Part shown: piece by piece, positions 1 to 5,014 of the stretch | How the letters are laid out: the number at the start of each line of letters is the position of its first letter | Numbering within the stretch: the first letter of the stretch is position 1 | Source: Chloroflexota bacterium | GTDB lineage: Bacteria; Chloroflexota; Limnocylindria; Limnocylindrales; CSP1-4 | Length of the DNA: 5,014 nt | Reading direction: 5' to 3' | NCBI GenBank assembly: GCA_013694835.1 | Contig: JACDBP010000048.1 | Location: 1-5,014, forward strand | Position numbers and translations under genes: made by a program | The notes under the pieces: model-generated | Told to the model about the DNA's origin: nothing | Seen by the model: the letters and a program-made list of their open reading frames with translations, nothing else | Databases searched by the model: none

Positions 1-1118
1 CCCAGCTGACCGGCCCGCTCGAACGGGCCGTGGGGGTGGTTCGCGCCGAGCTTCATGGCCCGGTCGATGTCGGGCGGCTGGGCGACCTGCTCGCCGACGG
101 CGTGATACGCCTCGTTGATGATCGGGAGCTCGACGCGACGGACGATCTCCTCGTCGCTCAGCGGCTCCACCGCGACCACCCGCTCCAACTCCACGGCCAC
201 GGCGCCGCGTTGGCCGCCGTCGTAACGGTAGAAGCCCTCACCGGACTTGCGGCCGAAGCGCTCGCCGTTGACGAGGTCTTCCTGGATGGCCGACGGACGG
301 AAGCGCTCCGCCTCGTCGAAGGCTGCGTACAGGGACCGCGCGACGGCCAGGTTGACGTCGACCCCTACGAGGTCCATCAGCTCGAAGGGGCCCATCGGGT
401 AGCCCGCGGACCGGATCGCCCGATCGATGGCCTCCACGGACCCGGAGCCGTCCTCGAGCATCCTGAGCGCCTCCAGCGTGAACGGGCGATTGACCCGGTT
501 GACGATGAAGCCCGGCGCGTCCCGACACACGACGGCGGTCTTGCCCAGCCCCTCGACGAACGCCACGCCGCGGGCGATGGCCGCCGCCGATGTGCGCTCG
601 CCTGACGCGACCTCCACGAGCGGCATCAGCGGCGCCGGGTTGAAGAAGTGCAGTCCCAGCACCCGCTCCGGGTGTCGGGGGGCGGCGTCGGCGATGGTGG
701 TCACCGAGAGCGCGCTGGTGTTCGTCGCCAGCAGGACGTCGGGCTGCGTGCCGGCGTCGAGCGCCTGGAAGATCGTCGACTTGAGCTCCAGCTGCTCAAG
801 GGCGGCCTCGATGACGAGATCCGCTTCCTCCGCGAGCGCCGCCAGCGCGTGGGCGTCCCGGACGCCGGCCTCCATGGCCGCTGCACGTTCGACACCGATC
901 GTCCCCTTCGCGGTGAGGCGTGCCAGGCCGTCGCGGATCCGCGCGCGGCCACGCCCGATGGCAGCCTCGTCGATGTCGTACAGCAGCACCTCGTGGCCTG
1001 CCTGGATGCACACCTGGGCGATCCCGGCACCCATAGTGCCGGCCCCCACGACCCCGATGATGAGGGGCGTGCGGCCCGGCATGTCCGGCGCGAGGATGGA
1101 GACCGCGGCGTCCGTCAC
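1..1118 (-). CDS. 3-hydroxyacyl-CoA dehydrogenase (PaaH/HBD family), C-terminus cut by window edge
   Basis: NAD-dependent oxidation of a 3-hydroxyacyl-CoA to the 3-ketoacyl-CoA, the third step of beta-oxidation-like routes; cytosolic. The 372 complete codons visible show an N-terminal Rossmann domain (about residues 20-205) with GAGTMG at 25-30 and Asp48 at the end of the second strand, as expected for NAD preference. Family catalytic residues are all present: Ser135, His157 in HFFNP, Glu169 and Asn207. The first C-terminal domain (about 207-300) contains GPFELMDLVG and ends at GEGFYRYD. A second copy begins near 320, with GPFERAGQL at 364-372, so the protein is longer than the usual 280-290 residues and probably lacks only a few dozen at its end. 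The GTG start at 1118 overlaps the upstream TGA by 4 bases (GTGA) but has no clear Shine-Dalgarno. ATG at 1082 (codon 13, just before the Rossmann strand) is an almost equal alternative. Function is secure at family level; the exact substrate is inferred from its neighbours. Confidence 0.92.
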   Translation of the reverse strand, partial: MTDAAVSILAPDMPGRTPLIIGVVGAGTMGAGIAQVCIQAGHEVLLYDIDEAAIGRGRARIRDGLARLTAKGTIGVERAAAMEAGVRDAHALAALAEEADLVIEAALEQLELKSTIFQALDAGTQPDVLLATNTSALSVTTIADAAPRHPERVLGLHFFNPAPLMPLVEVASGERTSAAAIARGVAFVEGLGKTAVVCRDAPGFIVNRVNRPFTLEALRMLEDGSGSVEAIDRAIRSAGYPMGPFELMDLVGVDVNLAVARSLYAAFDEAERFRPSAIQEDLVNGERFGRKSGEGFYRYDGGQRGAVAVELERVVAVEPLSDEEIVRRVELPIINEAYHAVGEQVAQPPDIDRAMKLGANHPHGPFERAGQL

Positions 1119-1921
1119 TCGCCGGTGAACGTGGCGCGCCGCTTCTCGACGAACGCGGCCACACCTTCGCGATGATCCGAGGAGCGCCCGGCGATCGACT
1201 GCAGTTCCGCCTCGAAGTCCAGCGCCTCTTCCAGGGTGGAAACGAAACTGCGGTTCAGGGCACGCTTCGTGAGGGCCATGGCAAGGGGAGCACCGGCGGC
1301 CATTCGATGGGCATGCGCCATCGTCTCGTCCATCAGCTGCTCGCCCGGCACCACGCGGTTGACGAGACCCCACCGCTCCGCGGTGGCCGCGTCCACCGGT
1401 TCGCTGGTGAGCATCATCTGGGCCGCTCTTGCGTAGCCGATCGCACGTGGCAGGAACCAGGTCGAGCCCGTATCCGGCACCAGCCCCACCCGCCCGAACG
1501 CCTGCAGGAACGACGCCTTCTCCGAGGCGATGACCACGTCGCAGGCTACCGCCAGCGAACAGCCGGCCCCTGCGGCCACGCCGTTGATGGCACCGACGAT
1601 CGGCTTCTCCAGCCGGCGCATCGCGAGGATGATCGGGTTGTAGCGCTGCCTGAGCTCCACGGAGAGGGGCGCCACGTCGTCGCCGGTGCGCTCCTTGAGG
1701 TCCTGCCCCGCGCAGAAGGCGCGGCCGGCACCGGTGAGCACCACGACGCGCACGCTACGGTCACGCTCGGCGCCGCGGAGCGACTTGAGCAGGGCCTCCT
1801 TCATCGGGCGGTCGAAGGCGTTCAGGGCGTCCGGCCGGTTGAGGGTGAGCGTGAGGACGCCGTCCGCGCGCGACTCGAGTACCGGGGTCGGCGGGGTCGC
1901 GGCTGCCGCCACGTCAATCAC
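1115..1921 (-). CDS. PaaG-type enoyl-CoA isomerase (crotonase superfamily)
   Basis: A 268-residue crotonase-fold protein of normal family length, probably an enoyl-CoA isomerase rather than a hydratase. The oxyanion-hole segments are FCAGQDL (69-75) and GVAAGAGCS (114-122). The two glutamates of true hydratases are missing: the first position is Ser122 and the second region reads LQAFGRVG. Instead Asp150 in GLVPDTGSTWFLPR matches the catalytic Asp of PaaG, the ring 1,2-epoxyphenylacetyl-CoA isomerase that forms oxepin-CoA. The tail AGRSSDHREGV and FTGE also resembles PaaG as I remember it. The GTG start at 1921 lies 2 bases after the upstream stop, with GGAAGGG 9 bases before it; a later in-frame GTG at 1912 is too far from that site. 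Its last codons overlap the dehydrogenase start. PaaG-like enzymes also act as general cis/trans or delta3-delta2 enoyl-CoA isomerases, so a phenylacetate role is not proven. Confidence 0.9.
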   Translation of the reverse strand: MIDVAAAATPPTPVLESRADGVLTLTLNRPDALNAFDRPMKEALLKSLRGAERDRSVRVVVLTGAGRAFCAGQDLKERTGDDVAPLSVELRQRYNPIILAMRRLEKPIVGAINGVAAGAGCSLAVACDVVIASEKASFLQAFGRVGLVPDTGSTWFLPRAIGYARAAQMMLTSEPVDAATAERWGLVNRVVPGEQLMDETMAHAHRMAAGAPLAMALTKRALNRSFVSTLEEALDFEAELQSIAGRSSDHREGVAAFVEKRRATFTGE

Positions 1922-1923
1922 CG

Positions 1924-2751
1924 TCAGCGGCCCTTCCACTCCGGGGGCCGCTTGTCGATGAACGCGCGCATGCCCTCCTTCTGGTCGTCCGAGGAGAACA
2001 GCAGGAAGAAATTGCGCCGCTCGAACTCGAGCCCGGCCTCCAGCGACAGCTCGAACGCGCGATTGACGGCCTCCTTGGCGGCCATCACGGCCAGCGGCGG
2101 CATCGAGGCGACCTGTGCTGCCAGCTCCAGTGCCGCAGGCACGGTCTCCTCGCGCGCCACGATCTTCGTCACCAGGCCATGAGCCATCGCCTCCCGCGCC
2201 GGGAGGTTGCCGCCGGTCAGGATCAGCTCCATCGCCCGCGCCTTGCCGAGCGCCCGCGTCAGACGCTGCGTGCCTCCCGCACCTGGGATGACGCCGATCC
2301 TGATCTCCGGCTGCCCGAACGTGGCGTCGTCCGCGGCGACGATCATGTCGCACGCCATCGCCAGCTCGCAGCCGCCGCCCAGGGCATAGCCGCGGACCGC
2401 GGCGATGATCGGCTTGCGCACCCGCCGGATGCGCTCCCAGCGGGCGAAGCTGTTGACGATGGTCAGGGAGACCGGCGTCGCATCGCTCATCTCCCTGATG
2501 TCCGCACCGGCCGCGAAGGCGCGGTCGCCGGCGCCGGTGATCACCATGGACCGGACCGAGTCGTCGCCATCCAGCCGCTCCAGCGCGTCCACCAGTTGGC
2601 GCATCGTCTCGGTATCGAGGGCGTTGAGGACCTCGGGACGGTCCAGCGTGACGAGCGCGACCCCGAGCACGTCCTTGCCGGTCGCCGGATCCACGGCCGG
2701 CGTCGCGACCTGGATACGGGGTTTGTTCAGGGCGTCCGGGGCGTCAGGCAT
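1924..2751 (-). CDS. Enoyl-CoA hydratase (classical two-glutamate crotonase, PaaF/ECHS1-like)
   Basis: Adds water across the 2,3 double bond of a trans-2-enoyl-CoA to give the 3-hydroxyacyl-CoA; soluble, normally a hexamer (family knowledge). The 275 residues carry every hallmark of an active hydratase: LDRPEVLNALD (36-46), the oxyanion-hole segment FAAGADI (79-85), GGGCELAM (125-132) with catalytic Glu129, and FGQPEI (145-150) with Glu149, exactly 20 residues later as in rat mitochondrial hydratase (Glu144/Glu164). IPGAGGTQRL and the C-terminal KEGMRAFIDKR follow. ATG at 2751 overlaps the end of the preceding gene by 8 bases and lacks a clear Shine-Dalgarno, which suggests translational coupling. 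An in-frame TTG at 2766 would add five residues and is less likely. Its product would feed the dehydrogenase two genes downstream. Reaction assignment is strong; chain or ring specificity is not readable. Confidence 0.93.
   Translation of the reverse strand: MPDAPDALNKPRIQVATPAVDPATGKDVLGVALVTLDRPEVLNALDTETMRQLVDALERLDGDDSVRSMVITGAGDRAFAAGADIREMSDATPVSLTIVNSFARWERIRRVRKPIIAAVRGYALGGGCELAMACDMIVAADDATFGQPEIRIGVIPGAGGTQRLTRALGKARAMELILTGGNLPAREAMAHGLVTKIVAREETVPAALELAAQVASMPPLAVMAAKEAVNRAFELSLEAGLEFERRNFFLLFSSDDQKEGMRAFIDKRPPEWKGR
1931..1937 (-). promoter_or_regulatory. Ribosome binding site for the PaaG-type gene
   Basis: GGAAGGG on the minus strand, inside the last codons of the upstream hydratase, 9 bases before GTG at 1921. 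It decides the start, because the next in-frame GTG (1912) would be 18 bases away and the reading frame further upstream runs inside the hydratase gene. Confidence 0.65.
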
Positions 2752-3652
2752 CGGGCGAACCGGCAAGTGGCGACCCGCAGCGGCTGCAGAAGGCGGCGTT
2801 CCTCTCGATGGGCTGGGTGCCGCAGCCGGGACACGCGTGCGCAGGTCCTGCCTGCTCGATGGCCGACCGCAGGAGCTCGTAGTCGACGGGACGCTTCTCC
2901 TGGAATGATCGCAATCCCTCCGCCACCTCCATCGATGCGGCGTGCAGGGTCAGCCACTCGCGCGCCATGCGGATCGTCATCGACCAGGAGAGATCCTTCC
3001 AGAAGTCGAGCTGGACCTTCGTGGCTCGGACGATCTCCGGCATCTTCGCCAACAGCTCCTCGCATAGCCCGTCCACCTCGCGGTCCAGCCGCTCACGGGC
3101 AACCACGCGATTCACCCAGCCCCAGTGGAGGGCCTGGAGCGCCGTGTGCGGCCGGTTGAGCAGCATCACCTCCCGCGCGCGACGGTCCCCCACTAGCAGC
3201 GGCATCCACTGGGTGGCCCCGCCGGCGGGCAGGGAGCCGCGCGACGGCCCGACATGCCGGAACGAGATGTCCTCCGCGGCGACCGCGAGATCGCAGGCGA
3301 GGTTCAACTCGTTGCCCCCACCGACCACCATCCCGTTGAGCCGTGCCACCACCGGCACGGGGCATTGGCGGATCGCGTCGACCGCCGCGATGAAGTGGCC
3401 CATCCAGGCCCAGTAGTCATTCGGCCGCTGGAGGAACTGCTCCTGCTCGCCCAGATCCGCCCCGGTCGAGAAGGCCCTGTCGCCGGTGCCGGTGAGGACC
3501 GCCACCCCAACGGCCGGGTCAGCCGCGATCGTCCGAAACGCGGCGGCGAGACCATCCAGGGTGGCCCGGTCCAGGGCGTTGTGGACCTCGGGGCGGTCGA
3601 TCCTGACGGTCGCCCGGCGGCCGTCGACCGCCAGGTGGACCGTTTCGGTCAC
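2744..3652 (-). CDS. Crotonase-superfamily protein with C-terminal zinc ribbon
   Basis: A 302-residue protein with two parts. Residues 1-258 are a crotonase fold: IDRPEVHNALDRA (18-30), oxyanion segment FSTGADL (61-67), GGGNELNLACDL (111-122) with Glu115, then VGPSRGSLPAGGATQWMPLL (134-153) in place of the usual GQPE/GAGGTQ block, and KRPVDY at 253-258. The GGGN plus (V/A)GPxxGS pattern is, from memory, typical of MenB, BadI and BamA, which close or open rings, rather than of simple hydratases. The MenB-type Asp in this block appears replaced by Pro142. Residues 272-296 form a rubredoxin-knuckle-like zinc ribbon: Cys274-x2-Cys277, 11 residues, Cys289-x2-Cys292. Ordinary crotonases end near 260, so the ribbon is an addition. 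The GTG start at 3652 overlaps the upstream TGA as GTGA and has AGAGGA 6 bases before it. It is likely an acyl-CoA hydrolase or hydratase of the operon pathway; the exact reaction is unknown. Confidence 0.88.
   Translation of the reverse strand: MTETVHLAVDGRRATVRIDRPEVHNALDRATLDGLAAAFRTIAADPAVGVAVLTGTGDRAFSTGADLGEQEQFLQRPNDYWAWMGHFIAAVDAIRQCPVPVVARLNGMVVGGGNELNLACDLAVAAEDISFRHVGPSRGSLPAGGATQWMPLLVGDRRAREVMLLNRPHTALQALHWGWVNRVVARERLDREVDGLCEELLAKMPEIVRATKVQLDFWKDLSWSMTIRMAREWLTLHAASMEVAEGLRSFQEKRPVDYELLRSAIEQAGPAHACPGCGTQPIERNAAFCSRCGSPLAGSPDA
2765..2839 (-). other. Zinc-ribbon domain fused to the crotonase
   Basis: This segment encodes residues 272-296 of the zinc-ribbon crotonase. It holds two CxxCG knuckles (CPGCG and CSRCG) separated by 11 residues, the usual layout of the small double-knuckle ribbons that bind one zinc ion. 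It is in frame with the enzyme, follows a short linker rich in Ala, Gly and Pro, and ends ten residues before the stop codon's neighbour gene start region. Zinc binding is inferred from the cysteine spacing; a role in protein contact, redox sensing or stability is possible, but none is shown. Confidence 0.85.
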
Positions 3653-4086
3653 TTGTCGTCCTCTGGTCTGCCGAACCCAGCATCGAGGGAAGCGCCGGAC
3701 GCCTGCTGTGCCGAGTCCTCTTCGGGCTCCAGCAGGACGTCGAGCACCGTCGAGCTACCCGTCGTCGGGGTCAGCGGTTCCGGCTCGAGGACGAGGACCG
3801 TCGCGAGGCCGGGTGCGATCTCACGCAGGTTCCTGGCGGCCGCTCGCATCTGGTCGCTCGCCATGCCGGCATCCAGCGCGGCGCGGTTGTCGAACATGAG
3901 TTCGGCGATCATCACGATGTCGGTCTCGTTGAAGGCATGGGCGATGCGCTCGACACGAATCGACCGAAGCCCGGGTACCTCGCGGATGAGCGGAAGGTGC
4001 TCTTCGGCGTAGCGGCGGCGGAAGGTCTCCAGCGCTTCTTCGCCGCCCTCGGGCCGGCGGTAGATCGCCATCATCGAAACGGGCAT
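3649..4086 (-). CDS. EthD-family (dimeric alpha/beta-barrel) protein with acidic C-terminal tail
   Basis: A 145-residue protein. Residues 4-100 look like an EthD/ferredoxin-like alpha+beta barrel domain: a first strand SMMAIYRRPEG, the signature helix YAEEHLPLIREVPGL (26-40), then a strand IRVERIAHAF, NETDIVMIAELMFDN (53-67) and a terminal strand LATVLVLEPE. The family includes EthD of ether degradation, polyketide cyclase-like and monooxygenase-like small proteins, often dimers without a cofactor; many have no known reaction. After residue 101 comes a Pro/Glu/Ser/Asp-rich tail of about 45 residues ending in PEDDK, predicted to be disordered and not part of the domain. The ATG at 4086 is supported by GAGGAG 6 bases upstream; a second ATG pair at codons 5-6 is less well placed. 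Its stop overlaps the next gene start (GTGA). The operon position suggests a part in the same catabolic route, perhaps acting on an unstable intermediate; this is inference. Confidence 0.82.
   Translation of the reverse strand: MPVSMMAIYRRPEGGEEALETFRRRYAEEHLPLIREVPGLRSIRVERIAHAFNETDIVMIAELMFDNRAALDAGMASDQMRAAARNLREIAPGLATVLVLEPEPLTPTTGSSTVLDVLLEPEEDSAQQASGASLDAGFGRPEDDK
3659..3664 (-). promoter_or_regulatory. Ribosome binding site for the zinc-ribbon crotonase gene
   Basis: AGAGGA on the minus strand, 6 bases before the GTG at 3652 and within the last codons of the EthD gene. It supports a GTG start at the GTGA overlap. Confidence 0.7.
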
Positions 4087-4092
4087 CGCACG

Positions 4093-4098
4093 CTCCTC
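4093..4098 (-). promoter_or_regulatory. Ribosome binding site for the EthD-like gene
   Basis: GAGGAG on the minus strand, 6 bases before ATG at 4086. It is the strongest Shine-Dalgarno match in the window and fits independent initiation after the 52-base gap. Confidence 0.75.
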
Positions 4099-4112
4099 GC
4101 TCCCTGTTCCTC

Positions 4113-4131
4113 GCGCGCCGGGCTGGCGCGC
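4113..4131 (-). repeat. GC-only inverted repeat between hydrolase and EthD genes
   Basis: A perfect 7-base stem (GCGCGCC and GGCGCGC) around a 5-base loop sits in the only real intergenic gap, between the hydrolase stop and the EthD ribosome binding site. No run of T follows on the minus strand, so it is not a standard intrinsic terminator. It could lower read-through, protect or process the transcript, or be chance in GC-rich DNA. Confidence 0.4.
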
Positions 4132-4138
4132 CGATCGC

Positions 4139-5014
4139 TCACCAGAGTTCGAACCACTCCTGTTCCCGTTGGGCGTCGCGTCTCGGCATGGCCGGGTCGT
4201 TGCTCACTGGCGCCGTGGGGTCGAGCACCATCGCGGCGGGACCGGGGGCCGCTGTCCGACCCGCTGCCTGGCCGGCCACCCGACCGGCAGGCAAGCCGCC
4301 GACACGGGCGCTCAGCTGACGTTGCACGCCCGCCGAGGCACGCTCGCGGGCGACCCGTTCGGTGGACCGGTAGAAAACGTTCGCCGCGTCGTTGAAGAGC
4401 CCCGGCCGCTCGATCTGGACCTGGTGACCGCAGTCCGGCGCGATCAGCAACCGCGCGTCGGGCAGCTGGCGCTGGAGCGCCACCGCGTGACCGGCGGGCA
4501 CGAACACGTCGCGGTCGCCGTACGCCAGCAGGATCGGCAGGCGCGCCCGGCGCAGCTCACCTGGCGTCAGCAACGGCTGTGTCGCCACGTCCCCGGCGAT
4601 GGCCGGTAGCAGGCGGCGCCACGCGTCCTTTCCCTGCACCGGATCGTGCCGCCGCCGAAGCCGCTCCGCCCAGCTCGCCTCCTCCCGCTCGATCCGCTCC
4701 GGGTCCATCATCCGCGCGGCGATCCTGGCCCTCGGCTCGCGCTGCACGTCGATGCCGGCGATGAGCGCCGTTCGCAGTCGCTCCGGGTGGCGCGTGGCAA
4801 AGGTGAGCGACGTCATGGCGCCCATGCTGAAACCGACCAGGTGGAAGGTCTCCAGGTCCAGCGCGTCGACGAACGCCGCCAGGTCGGCGACGAGCAGCTC
4901 CTTGTCGAAACCTTCGGCGGCGTCCCATCGCGTCCCGGCGTGGCCCCTCGCATCGGGGAGGTAGAGCTTGAACGCCTTCCGGAACAGTGGCCGCTGCGCA
5001 GCCCACTCCTCGAG
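4139..5014 (-). CDS. Alpha/beta-fold hydrolase, N-terminus beyond window edge
   Basis: The window holds the last 291 residues; the start and the first strands (with the HG oxyanion loop) lie to the right. Numbering from the first visible codon, LPDARGHAGT (19-28) is the conserved loop after strand 4, and GFSMG (61-65) is the nucleophile elbow with Ser63. The catalytic acid is probably Asp169 in YGDRDVFVP and the base His197 in DCGHQVQIERP, so the triad is complete. The cap region spans about 92-155 and is rich in Arg and Glu. After the last helix (about residue 216) a tail of some 75 residues follows, rich in Ala, Gly and Arg, and ending in EWFELW. The fold includes ester, lactone, C-C bond and epoxide hydrolases, so the substrate cannot be named; Ser as nucleophile argues against epoxide hydrolase or dehalogenase (Asp nucleophile). 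It is separated from the EthD gene by 52 bases and probably belongs to the same transcript. Confidence 0.88.
   Translation of the reverse strand, partial: LEEWAAQRPLFRKAFKLYLPDARGHAGTRWDAAEGFDKELLVADLAAFVDALDLETFHLVGFSMGAMTSLTFATRHPERLRTALIAGIDVQREPRARIAARMMDPERIEREEASWAERLRRRHDPVQGKDAWRRLLPAIAGDVATQPLLTPGELRRARLPILLAYGDRDVFVPAGHAVALQRQLPDARLLIAPDCGHQVQIERPGLFNDAANVFYRSTERVARERASAGVQRQLSARVGGLPAGRVAGQAAGRTAAPGPAAMVLDPTAPVSNDPAMPRRDAQREQEWFELW

Noticed and set aside
30..1128. Plus-strand open frames at 30-605, 427-1128 and 648-1175
   Set aside because: All are opposite the 3-hydroxyacyl-CoA dehydrogenase, whose catalytic residues are intact on the minus strand; the plus-strand products look like compositional noise.
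1922..2353. Extension of the PaaG-type frame upstream to 2353
   Set aside because: That part is out of frame within the upstream hydratase and encodes an Arg/Gly/Asp-rich shadow; GTG at 1921 has a good ribosome binding site.
2752..2766. TTG start at 2766 for the enoyl-CoA hydratase
   Set aside because: TTG is a rarer start, no Shine-Dalgarno precedes it, and ATG at 2751 gives a normal-length protein with a short overlap.
1172..3159. Long plus-strand open frames (for example 1172-2182 and 2179-3159, each over 320 codons)
   Set aside because: They lie antisense to conserved crotonase genes, show no recognisable domain, and have Arg/His/Gly-rich composition typical of shadow frames in high-GC DNA.
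2619..3600. Similar DNA at 2619-2645 and 3574-3600 (and weaker at 1805-1850) as a possible repeat element
   Set aside because: These segments encode the conserved DRPEVxNALD motif of paralogous crotonases, so shared ancestry and codon bias explain them.
4139..4141. Intrinsic terminator after the hydrolase gene
   Set aside because: A stem is present downstream but no T-rich tract follows it on the minus strand, and the next gene starts within 52 bases.
1..5014. tRNA or rRNA genes, CRISPR arrays, insertion sequences or attachment sites
   Set aside because: Nothing of this kind was seen by eye on either strand; essentially all bases are accounted for by the minus-strand genes.

Overview
The window is a gene-dense, high-GC stretch (roughly 70% by eye, not computed). 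All five complete or near-complete genes plus one cut at the right edge lie on the minus strand, so transcription runs right to left, and I count six genes in all. The GC content, GTG starts, short overlaps and strong G/C preference at third codon positions suggest a free-living high-GC bacterium such as an actinomycete or a Chloroflexota lineage. The sequence alone does not settle which.

In transcription order: an alpha/beta-fold hydrolase whose N-terminus lies beyond the right edge (5014-4139); a 52-base gap holding a GC-rich hairpin and a good Shine-Dalgarno; a small EthD-like protein with an added acidic tail (4086-3649); a crotonase-fold enzyme ending in a zinc ribbon (3652-2744); a classical two-glutamate enoyl-CoA hydratase (2751-1924); a PaaG-type crotonase isomerase (1921-1115); and a 3-hydroxyacyl-CoA dehydrogenase with a second C-terminal domain, cut at the left edge (1118-1). 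From the EthD gene onward every junction is an overlap (4 or 8 bases) or a 2-base gap, so this is one operon. No promoter or convincing terminator is visible, and both operon ends probably lie outside the window. No stretch above 300 bases lacks a gene.

The hydratase, isomerase and dehydrogenase together resemble the lower, beta-oxidation-like half of aerobic phenylacetate degradation (PaaF, PaaG, PaaH roles) or another acyl-CoA ring- or side-chain-degradation route. The third crotonase shares motifs with ring-opening/ring-closing members of the superfamily (BadI, BamA, MenB), and a hydrolase and an EthD-like protein sit upstream. An inferred role is therefore catabolism of a cyclic or aromatic acid through CoA thioesters. 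The initiating ligase, oxygenase or reductase and the thiolase are not in the window, so the substrate is unknown. The most unusual element is the crotonase fused to a four-cysteine zinc ribbon.
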